Positions 8,959 to 18,018 of a DNA stretch of 64,000 bases are shown in pieces (position 1 is the first letter of the stretch; each line of letters starts with the position of its first letter). This stretch comes from Putridiphycobacter roseus (lineage in GTDB: Bacteria; Bacteroidota; Bacteroidia; Flavobacteriales_D; Crocinitomicaceae), in contig NZ_QKSB01000006.1 of NCBI RefSeq assembly GCF_003234935.1, positions 186,001 through 250,000 on the forward strand, read 5' to 3'. The notes under the pieces are model-generated. The model saw only the letters and a list, made by a program, of their open reading frames with translations. It ran no database searches and was not told the DNA's origin. Both the position numbers and the translations under genes were made by a program.

Positions 8959-10184
8959 TAAGCGTTATGTTCAAATTCTAAAACTGTAATTTCTGGCCAT
9001 ATACCAATCCTACCAGGGTAGCCTAAAAATCCAAAACCACGATTAATATAAAGTTTTTGATTTTCTAATGCATATAAGCCTGCCCATTTTTTATACCTGT
9101 ATTGAATTGGACTCCATTTAAATCCATGTGTCTCAATACCCATTTGAGCACCGTGTGTATGCCCACTTAAAGTCAAGTCAATATCTTTAAAATCAACTGT
9201 AACTTGCTTGTCCCAATGCGTAGGATCATGAGACAATAATATTTTAAAGGGTGCATCACAACCTTTATACGCTTTCTTTAAGTCTCCAATTTGATGAAAT
9301 CCTGCACCCCAATTTTCAACTCCAATCACAGCGATTCGCTCCCCTCCTCTTTCTAAATAAATGTGTTCATCCAGCAATAAATTCCAACCTAGTTTTTGAT
9401 GGATTTTTTTTATCGCTTCAAAATTTTCTTCCCTAGCTTCATTATTTTCCCAATTGTGATAATCGCCATAATCATGATTCCCAAGAATGGAATACACCCC
9501 TAAGGGAGCTTTAATTTTATCAAACACTTCATAATAATTATCCATTTCCACTGCTTGTTCATTCACAATATCACCTGTAAAAAAAACCAAATCTGGCTTT
9601 TGATCCATGATCATTTTTACGCCTCTTTTTACCGCCTCTTTGTCGTAAAAACTTCCCGAGTGAATATCAGAAATCTGCACTACTTTTAACCCATTAAAAG
9701 CTTTAGGGAAATTTTTAAAACTTAATTTTTCTTTATGGATTTTATAACGATACGCCCCACCAATAACAACTCCGGTGGTTAACGCTGTTAACGGAATAGC
9801 TGCAGTTAACAAGCCTGCCTTTTGTAAAAAAGCAGAACGATTAATACCTTTATCTGAATGTTCTATTTTCTTTTTTGTAAATAAGCCTAACCTTCTGACA
9901 TCATCTAGCAAGGCAAATGGCAATAAGACCAATTTTGTAATAAGATTAATGATAAAAACACCGATAAAAATGTTTGCTATCGCTACTGAACTATAATCTC
10001 TAACGGTTAAAATTAACAGTAATGAAACGAGTGCCAAGGAGGTCACTCCCAGGTATAAGTACTTTACTATTTTCCTGTATTTTATCTTCGTTTCCTGCCA
10101 ATAGGAGCGTAACCAAAAATAAATGTACAACTCGATTCCTAAAAAAACGAGTAAGATGATGATAAAGCTTATTGGTGAATTCAT
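8958..10184 (-). CDS. membrane-anchored metallophosphoesterase
   Basis: A 408-residue protein. Three hydrophobic helices (about residues 5-28, 43-62, 71-97) and a fourth hydrophobic stretch (about 125-145) precede a calcineurin-like phosphoesterase domain (about 165-400). All metal-binding motifs are present: DIHSG, GDIVN, GNHDYGD, LSHDPTHWD and SGHTHGAQMG. This plan matches the YaeI/YkuE-type membrane phosphoesterases, some of which act on lipids, though the substrate here cannot be read from sequence. It shares one base with menD; the pairing may only reflect shared transcription. Confidence 0.88.
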   Translation of the reverse strand: MNSPISFIIILLVFLGIELYIYFWLRSYWQETKIKYRKIVKYLYLGVTSLALVSLLLILTVRDYSSVAIANIFIGVFIINLITKLVLLPFALLDDVRRLGLFTKKKIEHSDKGINRSAFLQKAGLLTAAIPLTALTTGVVIGGAYRYKIHKEKLSFKNFPKAFNGLKVVQISDIHSGSFYDKEAVKRGVKMIMDQKPDLVFFTGDIVNEQAVEMDNYYEVFDKIKAPLGVYSILGNHDYGDYHNWENNEAREENFEAIKKIHQKLGWNLLLDEHIYLERGGERIAVIGVENWGAGFHQIGDLKKAYKGCDAPFKILLSHDPTHWDKQVTVDFKDIDLTLSGHTHGAQMGIETHGFKWSPIQYRYKKWAGLYALENQKLYINRGFGFLGYPGRIGIWPEITVLEFEHNA

Positions 10185-10200
10185 GGTTTAATTTGAAATG

Positions 10201-10208
10201 CAAAATTA
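10201..10208 (-). promoter_or_regulatory. -7 promoter box (TAATTTTG)
   Basis: Full TAnnTTTG match on the minus strand, 17 bases before the phosphoesterase ATG at 10184. It probably drives the phosphoesterase-menD pair. Confidence 0.5.
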
Positions 10209-10225
10209 ATCAATAGTCCATACAA

Positions 10226-10477
10226 TTAAAGCTTAAATGATTTTTTTTGAAGTAAAATATTATCATTTTCATACAAGTAAAAAGTATAGGTTCCTTTAGC
10301 CCACCCAAGTACTGACAAGTATATGGGGTATGTAAGGTTTCCAGTATGCACCGGCGTATTTTTTAAAAGGACTTGTACTACTTCATTATTTTCGTTCTTC
10401 AACAATAAATGCTTGTGTTATTTTATAAATAAAATGGCCTGTATTTTATCGTCTTTACCATACACCTTAAAAGCACT
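10226..10477 (-). pseudogene. in-frame coding relic downstream of the adhesin gene
   Basis: Reading on past the TAA of the 1520-residue adhesin in the same frame gives 83 sense codons and stop codons at 10418-10420 and 10226-10228. The translation looks like real protein: it begins SAFKVYGKDDKIQAILFIK, then after the first stop includes VVQVLLKNTPVHTGNLTYPI, SVLGWAKGTYTFYLYEND and a final KKSFKL. The ending resembles the last strands of a type IX sorting tail (leakGxYxxxl...kkfxl). There is no ATG start. It is either the decayed end of another exported-protein gene or part of a former longer version of the upstream gene. It was judged by eye only. Confidence 0.5.
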
Positions 10478-13400
10478 TTAATTCTTAGTAATTTTATAAG
10501 TGCTATTTTTATGTTCTAGGAAATAAATTCCTGCAGGCAAGGATTCTAAATTTGCACTAAATCGATTTTTTTGTAAATTTTGTATTTGCACCAATCCAGT
10601 CACCTCTTGTCCCACGCTATTAAAACAACGCAAATTATTCAAAGAAAGGTCACTTCCTTCTATGGTTATTTTTGCCATGGTTGGATTTGGATATACATTA
10701 AAAATTGAATTATTAGAGGGCCCGTCTTCTACCGTTAATGTATTTTCAATAACAACCTGAACAGTAGTGTCACAATGGTGATTATCCATAACTATCACTG
10801 CATATGTCCCATCACATAAATCGAAACCATCATTCCCATTACTATTTGCATTTGCTGGCCAGACAAAAGAATACGGTGCGGTTCCACCCGTTACATTCAA
10901 AGCTGCAGTACCATCACAACAAGTATTACAATTAATATTAGTACTTACACTTTGAACATGCAATGGAGAAGGTGAAGCAAGTACAAAAGAATCCAAACCA
11001 CTTCCACACGCCGCAATTAGGTGATCATATTGAAGATAATAAGTTCCTTGACTTAAATTTGACATGTATCCTGTACCTATAGAATCTCCAACCGAATTGG
11101 TCCAATAGGTATCGTTAACACCACTTGGTACATCTAATAATAAACTACCGTCCATACTTCCGTAACAAGAAGGGTTTGAAATGCTGACCTTTGGTTTTTT
11201 TGTAAAATGTATTCTTAATCTCGGTTGATAATTATAAGCTGTTTGTTGAAACTGAAAAGTAGAATCCTCTTTTAAATTGATAATAGCACCTGTATTTAAG
11301 TCTTCCAATAAAACACAAGCCATGTTAGCAATACCTGAAATATCTGTTGTGCTGATGGTGCAAACATCAGCATTAGGTAAAATAATTTTTAAATCAATAG
11401 CGGTTATACTATCGGGATTTACTGAATTAATTGTATAATCCTTATTATTTAATGTAGAAGCTATTTGAATACTATTGGCATCTCCCGAATAAAATTTCAA
11501 AGCATCAAAATCGGAATCAAAATCATTTGTCGTATTGAAGGCCATTCTTATCACACTTTCGTCCCACACATCAGTAGAATTTGCATTTAACTTTAACCTT
11601 AACAACTGAGGTTGGTAACTTGCTTTTTTGATAAAACCATGGTCTAAATTTACCTTACAAGATTCCTTGATCGTTAATTGCGGAGAAGCGCCATTACTAT
11701 GCACCCAAAATGCTTGAGATGAGGCAATTTTATTATCTCCTAAATTTGTCCCCACACCTGCAACATAACTTGCATATTGTGCATTGTCCGGGTTCCAAAT
11801 AAAGATGGCCGCATCTATATTTGTTTTCACCCAATCCGTCGCATCCCAATCCACCGTACATGGATATGGATTAGCAACCATATTCCATCCATCCTCATTA
11901 GAATTTCCAGCGGTAGGCGTATAAGTTACTGGTAAATTTAAATCGCCTTGATAAATAGGACCATAAGCATCAATAGTAAATGGATTCGTTCCTTGTAAAG
12001 AGTCACCACACCAAATCCAAACCCCTTCTCCCATTCCAACGGCATCTAAAGTACTGCTTGGCACAATAAATCCATCATTATAGTTTACACCTGCTGTTTC
12101 ATCATAGAAATAAAAAGAACTAAATGGATTTGCAACAGAAGGAAAATTAGGAAAATCACTTCCTGGAATTCCGGAAGTAATAAAATCATCATCAAAGGAT
12201 TCCAAATTTTGTCCAGCTACTGCTTGTGTTAAAAACCTCCAATTTGTTGCACCAGCATCTATAAAACGCTGCATTTCAATTTTACCCGTAAGTGTACCGT
12301 TTTTTATTTCGGTTATTCTAGCTGTTGCATCCACATCTGATAGTAACACCAAGGAATCATTCGTATCGTAATCCCCGTTCTCTAAAGACAATGCCCCTTT
12401 TAAAAAAATAGTCCCACCCAGTTGATTTACCTTTATGCCGTCATTGACAATAATATTATTAAAATTTTGTGGCAATAGATTATAAAAACCTATCGCATTC
12501 GCACAATTACTATTAAATGCAACATTACTGACATTACCGGTAAAAACTCCTTCATTTACCCATGCACCAAATACTTTAAACGTATCTGTCCCTATAATAT
12601 TTAAGCTATTGTTTTGTCCAATAGTAAGACCTGCACAAGATGCCACACCATTAACCACCGGTTGATTCGTTGATAAGCCATTAATAAATGCTTTTGTCGT
12701 AGAAGAAGGTAAACCATTAGACCAATTTCCTGCATCATTCCAATTGTTACTGACCAAACCTTCCCAATAAGTTTTTTGTATTCCAATTGGATCAAAATAA
12801 AAAACATTCGAGTTTAACACCACATTTGAACAGCTATTAACATCAGGAATTACATTACAATATAAAGTATCTAATTCTGTCAAGTTCACATTGGTGTAAG
12901 TCGCACTATTACTACCTACCACTTGATTATTCAATACCCATTCAAAAGTCGGATTCACCCCTGCATTATTTGTTTCACAAGTAAATGTATCGCCAACATT
13001 ATAAAAAACGCTCACATTTTTAAGTGTTGCATTTTGCTCGTTAAAGCTCACGTCGGAATACAAAGGTAAACTAGGACTAATATTACTAGAATACAATAAA
13101 TTGTCATTAATAAAATAAGCAACTACCCCATTATTAACTTGAATACTTATACTATCGTTAGCGGTATAAGCCCCAAAACTGCCTCTATAATTACCAGATT
13201 CATAAATACTCAAATTTCCAGCTCCATTTAAATAAACGGCATACGCTATAGAAGTATAATTCTCATCAATATTGGTAGAAGATAAACCAAAAAAACGTCT
13301 TTTGTTCGTTTCTGCTATCACTGTAAACACGCCCATATTATCTAGAACAGGAACGGTTGAAAAAGCACCATTTACCCACACCCCAGTAGATACATTATTC

Positions 13401-15040
13401 AATAGGTTATTACCATCAATCGTTAAACCAACATTGTCTTCCCAATTAACAGGAGTAACTCCTCTTAAACAAGAATTATTAATGACATTGGCATGAATAT
13501 TTATGGACATATCATTTATTGTATTACTTTCAACGCTGATAGAATTGCTAGCAATAATTATACTGCTGCAATTACCTACACTTGGATTAACCGCACAATA
13601 CAACAAATCATTTGAAGTTAAATTATTATTGGTATAGCTAACGGTTGAAACGTTAGTTGAAACACCATTTAAGTACCATAAATAAGTAGGATTACTTCCC
13701 ATATTATTGGTTTGACAAGTAAAAGTACCCCCCAATAATCCGCCAATTTTAACTGCACTGAAAGATCCGCCATTTGAGTTGATACTGATATCAATAATTA
13801 AAGGCAAGGTAGGGGCAGAATTACTGGTATAAAACAAACTACTATTGAGGTAATAATTTACGATTCCAGCTTCCACGTGAATCTGTAAAGTATCTCCAGT
13901 ATTATAATTACCATAACTCCCTTTATATGTACCAGACTCATAAACCGATAACCCGCCTTGAGCGGATAGGTATACACCAAAATCTATGGTATTCCAGTTT
14001 GCATTTGTATTTTGATGACTTAGACCAAACAATCTATCTGTATTGGTTTCCGCAAGCACAGTAGAAGCATACATATTATCGCTCAATTCACTACTAGAAG
14101 CAACACCACTGCCACCCCACCCTTGTCCATTGGCTCTAGAAACTTGGTTATTTTGGAATAAAACATTTAATTCATCTGTCCAGCTTACTTCAAATTCGGT
14201 TTTTACACAAGAATTTGCAACATAGGTAGGCACTACAGTTGCTGTCATATTATCACTAGGCGCTGCTTTAATAGTAATACCATTCGAAGCATTCACATTA
14301 CAAAATCCTAAACCTAAGACTACGCAAGTAATGATATCATTATCATTCAAATTAGAATTAACATAAGTACTACTATTGGTACCAACATGTAAGCCATTTA
14401 AGGACCATTGATAGTTATAAACAGAAGAGAAACCACCTACACTGCACAGAAAAGTATCATTGACATTAGCACTGATTATTACCTCTTTTACAGTAGCATT
14501 TGGAGAGTATAAATTTACTTCCACCGCCATTGGAAAACTTGGTACTTGTGCACTTGTATAAACAAGACTGCCATTTTGAAAATACTTCACCACACCATTG
14601 TCTGCTAGTATTTTTAAAGTATCGCCTGTATAATAATTTCCAATATTAGCCAGTATTGAATTATTTTCAGCCACAGATAATACACCATTCCCTTGTAAAT
14701 AAAAACAAAAATCGTTGTCTGCAGGACTGGTAGTACCGGTATTGGTAGTTATACTCACCAACTTATAAGTATTGTCTTCTGCAACGATAGTCGACATAGA
14801 CATGTTATCTTGAATTAAATCACTGGTGTTAGCAAATGCATTCCAAGTATTTATGTTGTTTGATTTTGAAACATCATTTCCGTTAACATTCGCATTGGCA
14901 TTGTTTATCCAAACTGCTTCCGAATTAGCTTGAAAACAGCCATTATTTTGTGGTACTGGATTTACATTCACATAACACTGACTAAAAGCAGTATGCATCA
15001 TAAATGTAACGTAAAAAATTAGAATAATCCCTTTAAACAT
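10478..15040 (-). CDS. large type IX-secreted, repeat-containing surface protein
   Basis: A 1520-residue exported protein. Signal peptide 1-20 (ending HTAFS). Three tandem modules of about 225 residues (about 35-258, 277-505, 523-750) each pair a concanavalin-like part (GVYLSAQGGLSVYESG, YKGSYGNYNTGDTL) with an Ig-like part (FTCQTNNMGSNPTYLWYLNG). Then comes a beta-rich region starting YWEGLVSNNWNDAGNWSNG, a segment typical of sorting-tail proteins (IEMQRFIDAGATNWRFLTQ), a SprB-like repeat (CCDGTAALNVTGGTAPYSF) and a C-terminal type A sorting domain (YPNPTMAKITIEG to GIYFLEHKNSTYKITKN, about 1443-1520). It is likely a cell-surface or secreted adhesin; the ligand is unknown. Confidence 0.88.
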   Translation of the reverse strand: MFKGIILIFYVTFMMHTAFSQCYVNVNPVPQNNGCFQANSEAVWINNANANVNGNDVSKSNNINTWNAFANTSDLIQDNMSMSTIVAEDNTYKLVSITTNTGTTSPADNDFCFYLQGNGVLSVAENNSILANIGNYYTGDTLKILADNGVVKYFQNGSLVYTSAQVPSFPMAVEVNLYSPNATVKEVIISANVNDTFLCSVGGFSSVYNYQWSLNGLHVGTNSSTYVNSNLNDNDIITCVVLGLGFCNVNASNGITIKAAPSDNMTATVVPTYVANSCVKTEFEVSWTDELNVLFQNNQVSRANGQGWGGSGVASSSELSDNMYASTVLAETNTDRLFGLSHQNTNANWNTIDFGVYLSAQGGLSVYESGTYKGSYGNYNTGDTLQIHVEAGIVNYYLNSSLFYTSNSAPTLPLIIDISINSNGGSFSAVKIGGLLGGTFTCQTNNMGSNPTYLWYLNGVSTNVSTVSYTNNNLTSNDLLYCAVNPSVGNCSSIIIASNSISVESNTINDMSINIHANVINNSCLRGVTPVNWEDNVGLTIDGNNLLNNVSTGVWVNGAFSTVPVLDNMGVFTVIAETNKRRFFGLSSTNIDENYTSIAYAVYLNGAGNLSIYESGNYRGSFGAYTANDSISIQVNNGVVAYFINDNLLYSSNISPSLPLYSDVSFNEQNATLKNVSVFYNVGDTFTCETNNAGVNPTFEWVLNNQVVGSNSATYTNVNLTELDTLYCNVIPDVNSCSNVVLNSNVFYFDPIGIQKTYWEGLVSNNWNDAGNWSNGLPSSTTKAFINGLSTNQPVVNGVASCAGLTIGQNNSLNIIGTDTFKVFGAWVNEGVFTGNVSNVAFNSNCANAIGFYNLLPQNFNNIIVNDGIKVNQLGGTIFLKGALSLENGDYDTNDSLVLLSDVDATARITEIKNGTLTGKIEMQRFIDAGATNWRFLTQAVAGQNLESFDDDFITSGIPGSDFPNFPSVANPFSSFYFYDETAGVNYNDGFIVPSSTLDAVGMGEGVWIWCGDSLQGTNPFTIDAYGPIYQGDLNLPVTYTPTAGNSNEDGWNMVANPYPCTVDWDATDWVKTNIDAAIFIWNPDNAQYASYVAGVGTNLGDNKIASSQAFWVHSNGASPQLTIKESCKVNLDHGFIKKASYQPQLLRLKLNANSTDVWDESVIRMAFNTTNDFDSDFDALKFYSGDANSIQIASTLNNKDYTINSVNPDSITAIDLKIILPNADVCTISTTDISGIANMACVLLEDLNTGAIINLKEDSTFQFQQTAYNYQPRLRIHFTKKPKVSISNPSCYGSMDGSLLLDVPSGVNDTYWTNSVGDSIGTGYMSNLSQGTYYLQYDHLIAACGSGLDSFVLASPSPLHVQSVSTNINCNTCCDGTAALNVTGGTAPYSFVWPANANSNGNDGFDLCDGTYAVIVMDNHHCDTTVQVVIENTLTVEDGPSNNSIFNVYPNPTMAKITIEGSDLSLNNLRCFNSVGQEVTGLVQIQNLQKNRFSANLESLPAGIYFLEHKNSTYKITKN
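12791..14938 (-). repeat. three tandem ~225-residue modules inside the adhesin gene
   Basis: Coding copies lie at about 14267-14938, 13526-14212 and 12791-13474. Shared landmarks in each are a DNM...V(I/L)AE(T/D)N segment, a YLxGxGxLSVxE strand, GNYxTGDTL or its variant, a short (L)xYTS strand, and FxCxxNN...W.LNG ending in LxCxV. The copies have diverged substantially, so duplication is not recent. Confidence 0.8.
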
Positions 15041-15059
15041 GGTCGTATTTTATTTATTA

Positions 15060-15091
15060 ACATATTATTAATCAGTAAACTAATAATATGT
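15060..15091. repeat. 11-bp inverted repeat in adhesin leader
   Basis: Perfect arms ACATATTATTA (15060-15070) and TAATAATATGT (15081-15091) around a 10-base loop. It lies between the candidate -7 box (15121-15128) and the ATG at 15040, so it would form an AU-rich hairpin in the 5' leader or serve as a binding site for a dimeric protein. Confidence 0.55.
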
Positions 15092-15120
15092 CAGCAATGT
15101 TAAATTGCGGGGATCTTGAC

Positions 15121-15128
15121 CAAATCTA
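15121..15128 (-). promoter_or_regulatory. -7 promoter box for the adhesin gene (TAGATTTG)
   Basis: The minus strand reads TAGATTTG, matching TAnnTTTG, 80 bases before the ATG. This predicts an unusually long leader for this window, holding the 15060-15091 hairpin. Confidence 0.4.
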
Positions 15129-15264
15129 ATGAGTAAAAACTAATAAATATCATTTACACTTTCCTATTTTCTGTCTCAAATAATAGCCTTTTAAAAATCA
15201 ATGATTTATTTTTTAAACAGCCACATGTTAGCAACGAAGACAAAGACCATACCAAAAATAAAAT

Positions 15265-16095
15265 TTAATGGAATGTATTTAGCATCCTATAGGAAAACTG
15301 TAGTGTTTGAGCGGCAACGTTATATAAAATATAAAGTACTTGTTGTTGGTCACTACCAGCTTTCATGCCCGAAGCATAAAAAGAAATATGCTCATTTGTT
15401 TCATGGTGAAACTCATTTACTTTAGCACCTATATCGCCCCCTATTAAAGTAATATTCACTCCCGCCTTTTGTCGCTCTACTAACCTGGGATATATGGCGG
15501 TGTAAAAATTATTAGGGGCAATACAATAATCACAATTTCCAAGTGGACCATTTGAAATTGAGTTTGCAATTGGCTCCAAATCTGGATTATTATCTAACCA
15601 TATTAACTTATGATGTAATATTATACATTGTGCGCTAACTGTCATGGTATCCATTACGCCATTAAAAAATGCCAATTGATCACCGGTAATGGAGTTCCCC
15701 TCTAACTGTGTATTTAGGACAATAAAAGTAATGCCATTGAAATAATAAGCGGAATAGAGATTTTTTTGCGTGTAGGCTTGCAGTAAGTTTAAATCTGAAA
15801 CATCATGATTTCCAATTGACCATAAAGTCGAAGGGCTTGATAAATCAAAAATTTCATCTAAAATATTCAAATTAGAAGAATCGGCAGAACTATTAAACAT
15901 TAAATCCCCCCCCAAACACAACACATCTATATTCGAAAAATCTGCCAGTAAAACCTCGCTATTTAATTCATTTAAGTTATCTGTTCTGCTGTGCGAAAGG
16001 TGCACGAAACTGAATTCTTTTTCAATTTTAACCTGGTCTTTTCTACAACTCATCAAAGAAAATAAAAGGAGAAAGAAGAAAAACACTTGCTTCAT
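15265..16095 (-). CDS. metallophosphatase lipoprotein
   Basis: From ATG 16093-16095 this is a 276-residue protein with a lipoprotein signal (FFFFLLLFSLMSC, lipid Cys near residue 17). A calcineurin-like phosphatase fold follows, with weakly kept metal motifs: VHLSHSRTDN in place of DxH, LGGDLMF, IGNHDVSD, ILHHKLIWL and LIGGDIGAK. The usual final GHxH is replaced by GGDIG, so activity or metal set may be altered. A TTG two codons earlier is possible but less likely. It sits 19 bases after a sorting-tail protein and probably shares its transcript. The substrate is unknown. Confidence 0.75.
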   Translation of the reverse strand: MKQVFFFFLLLFSLMSCRKDQVKIEKEFSFVHLSHSRTDNLNELNSEVLLADFSNIDVLCLGGDLMFNSSADSSNLNILDEIFDLSSPSTLWSIGNHDVSDLNLLQAYTQKNLYSAYYFNGITFIVLNTQLEGNSITGDQLAFFNGVMDTMTVSAQCIILHHKLIWLDNNPDLEPIANSISNGPLGNCDYCIAPNNFYTAIYPRLVERQKAGVNITLIGGDIGAKVNEFHHETNEHISFYASGMKAGSDQQQVLYILYNVAAQTLQFSYRMLNTFH

Positions 16096-16114
16096 AAGCA
16101 AAAATAATCAATAT

Positions 16115-16915
16115 TTAAATTTTGACAATCTTTTTCACTGTCTGCATATCCCCTATTTTAACGGATAAAAAATAAACTCCTTTACTTAGAGAGCGCACAT
16201 CTATTTTATTTTGATAGCCACTTAATAACACTTGTCCATCTAAATTAAATAATTGAAAAGTAAAAACATCCGTGCTTTGAATCGTCAATTCATTTACAAC
16301 AGGATTTGGATACACGTTTATAATCGCCTCTGCAGCCGTGTTTATACCTGCAGGATCATTTGAAGTTAAGCTTACATTATCGATACCCAATAAGTATTTA
16401 TCATTTGAAACATTTTTAAATGCCACATAAACATCTTGATCGGCGTAGCCTTTCGTATATAAATTTAAAGTAAAGTTTTTCCAATTTGGAGAATCATTCA
16501 CTACTTTCTTTAGCGTATCTGTAAAATCACTAATATTATTTCCACTGGTAGATAATAACACATAATAACTTTCTGTATAATTCGCATCAAAAGACTTTGA
16601 AGACCATGAAAAAAGACTACCAAATGACAATAGACTTACTTTTGGAGTTATTAAATAATCACTTGATTGCGAAACTTGATTAGAATCTACCAAGTAATAA
16701 GAAGTACTAACAGCACAGGTATCATAAGCATCTGTAAAACCAACCCAAGCATCATTGACAAATGAAACAGACGCTTGTGGAATTAATGCATCTTCATTAT
16801 TCATTGACCAAGAAGCAGGAATACCATTACTGAAGTTCTCATTCAGTAACTCAGTTTGTGCGGTGGCAGCAAAAAATAAACATCCAATAAAAAAAGTACT
16901 AAAAAGGTATTTCAT
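16115..16915 (-). CDS. type IX-secreted protein with choice-of-anchor J-type domain
   Basis: 266 residues. Signal peptide 1-19 (ending FFAATAQ). The body (about 20-185) shows the jelly-roll features of the choice-of-anchor J / cleaved adhesin group: LNENFSNGIPASWSMNN at the start, SDYLITPKVSL in the middle and YLLGIDNVSLTS at the end. A type A sorting tail follows (INVYPNPVVNELTIQS to KIGDMQTVKKIVKI). It is predicted to reach the cell surface or medium through type IX secretion. The binding partner is unknown. The next gene on the strand is the lipoprotein phosphatase. Confidence 0.85.
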   Translation of the reverse strand: MKYLFSTFFIGCLFFAATAQTELLNENFSNGIPASWSMNNEDALIPQASVSFVNDAWVGFTDAYDTCAVSTSYYLVDSNQVSQSSDYLITPKVSLLSFGSLFSWSSKSFDANYTESYYVLLSTSGNNISDFTDTLKKVVNDSPNWKNFTLNLYTKGYADQDVYVAFKNVSNDKYLLGIDNVSLTSNDPAGINTAAEAIINVYPNPVVNELTIQSTDVFTFQLFNLDGQVLLSGYQNKIDVRSLSKGVYFLSVKIGDMQTVKKIVKI

Positions 16916-16996
16916 AAACTTATTTCTGCGAAAATAAATAATATAATTAAGCTCTAGAAAGGAATTAGGATTTTTTAGTGAATTATTAAAGTTGAA

Positions 16997-17281
16997 CTAC
17001 TGATCTGATAAGACAAATAAATCTTCTGATTCTTTTTTGAAAAAATATTTTTCACGCGCAAACTTTTCCAAGGAATTAATATTCTCCAACTCTAATAAAT
17101 CTGCTTTTAAATCTTGTATTTGAATTTTTCTATGGGTAATTTCTTGCTGTAAATTCTCCACCTTTTCTTTCCTTTTTTGCAAAGAAAACACATCCGTATC
17201 ATGAAGTAACAATATATATATCAACAATATAATCCCTGACAATATATATTTATTCTTTAAGAATTTAAGATATTTTTTCAT
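16997..17281 (-). CDS. septum formation initiator (FtsB/DivIC) family protein
   Basis: A 94-residue bitopic protein: short basic N-terminus (MKKYLKFLKNK), one transmembrane helix (about 12-30, ILSGIILLIYILLLH), a coiled coil (about 35-70, KRKEKVENLQQEITHRKIQI) and the family's C-terminal LEKFAREKYFFKKESEDLFVL. FtsB/DivIC proteins link early and late divisome parts with FtsL and FtsQ. No other division gene is adjacent. FtsB and DivIC cannot be told apart here. Confidence 0.85.
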   Translation of the reverse strand: MKKYLKFLKNKYILSGIILLIYILLLHDTDVFSLQKRKEKVENLQQEITHRKIQIQDLKADLLELENINSLEKFAREKYFFKKESEDLFVLSDQ

Positions 17282-17286
17282 TGGTT

Positions 17287-17294
17287 CAAAGATA
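17287..17294 (-). promoter_or_regulatory. -7 promoter box for the FtsB-like gene (TATCTTTG)
   Basis: Full TAnnTTTG match on the minus strand only five bases before the ATG at 17281. If used, the transcript would have almost no leader. Confidence 0.4.
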
Positions 17295-17370
17295 GTTGAA
17301 ACTGTGGGGCTTTCAATAAAAAGTATTAAGAATTATCAACACTTATCAGTTGATGTACCCCTTTATAAAG

Positions 17371-18018
17371 TCAAGGCTTAAAGTCTTTACGTACTTTTTC
17401 ACTGCCAATGTTTCGCGTAATATAATCTACACTTAGTTTTGGACTTCTAGCGGGTGAATATTCCCTGCCGTAATAAATTATTTGAACATGCAATTTATTC
17501 CATAGCGCTTTCGGGAACAAACGTTTTGCATCTTTTTCAGTTTGAACCACCGATTTTCCATTGGTGATTCCCCAGCGGGTTAACAATCGGTGAATATGTG
17601 TATCTACAGGGAAAGCAGGAATATTGAAAGCTTGAGCCATAACCACAGAAGCTGTTTTATGACCTACTGCAGGCATTGCTTCTAAAGATTCGAAATCAGC
17701 AGGCACTTCCCCACCATGTAACTCAATAATCATTTGTGACAGTCCGAATATACCTTTGGATTTCATGGGAGAAAGACCGCAAGGTCTTATTATCTCTTTT
17801 ATTTCCTCGATACTTAGCTTAACCATATCATAGGGATTATCAGCCAATTTGAATAATTTTGGCGTGATTTGATTCACCCTCACATCTGTACATTGTGCAG
17901 AAAGTAATACTGCGATTAAAAGTGTATACGGATCTTTATGGTCTAAAGGCACCTCCACCACAGGATACAAATTTTCTAATTCCGTAATGATATAATTTAC
18001 TTTTTCAGTCTTCGTCAT
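17371..18018 (-). CDS. nth: endonuclease III (DNA glycosylase/AP lyase) lacking the iron-sulfur cysteines
   Basis: Removes oxidised pyrimidines and cuts at abasic sites. 215 residues with the helix-hairpin-helix MPAVGHKTASVV carrying the catalytic lysine (K121) and VDTHIHRLL with the catalytic aspartate (D139). LLSAQCTD near the N-terminus is also typical. The C-terminal CX6CX2CX5C iron-sulfur loop of the Escherichia coli enzyme is absent; only C43 and C80 are present. Its start lies inside the end of the upstream TPR gene (14-base overlap). Confidence 0.92.
   Translation of the reverse strand: MTKTEKVNYIITELENLYPVVEVPLDHKDPYTLLIAVLLSAQCTDVRVNQITPKLFKLADNPYDMVKLSIEEIKEIIRPCGLSPMKSKGIFGLSQMIIELHGGEVPADFESLEAMPAVGHKTASVVMAQAFNIPAFPVDTHIHRLLTRWGITNGKSVVQTEKDAKRLFPKALWNKLHVQIIYYGREYSPARSPKLSVDYITRNIGSEKVRKDFKP

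Noticed and set aside
10201-10225. Separate small gene between the adhesin and phosphoesterase genes
   Set aside because: The gap is explained by a promoter box and the in-frame relic. No start codon opens a credible gene.
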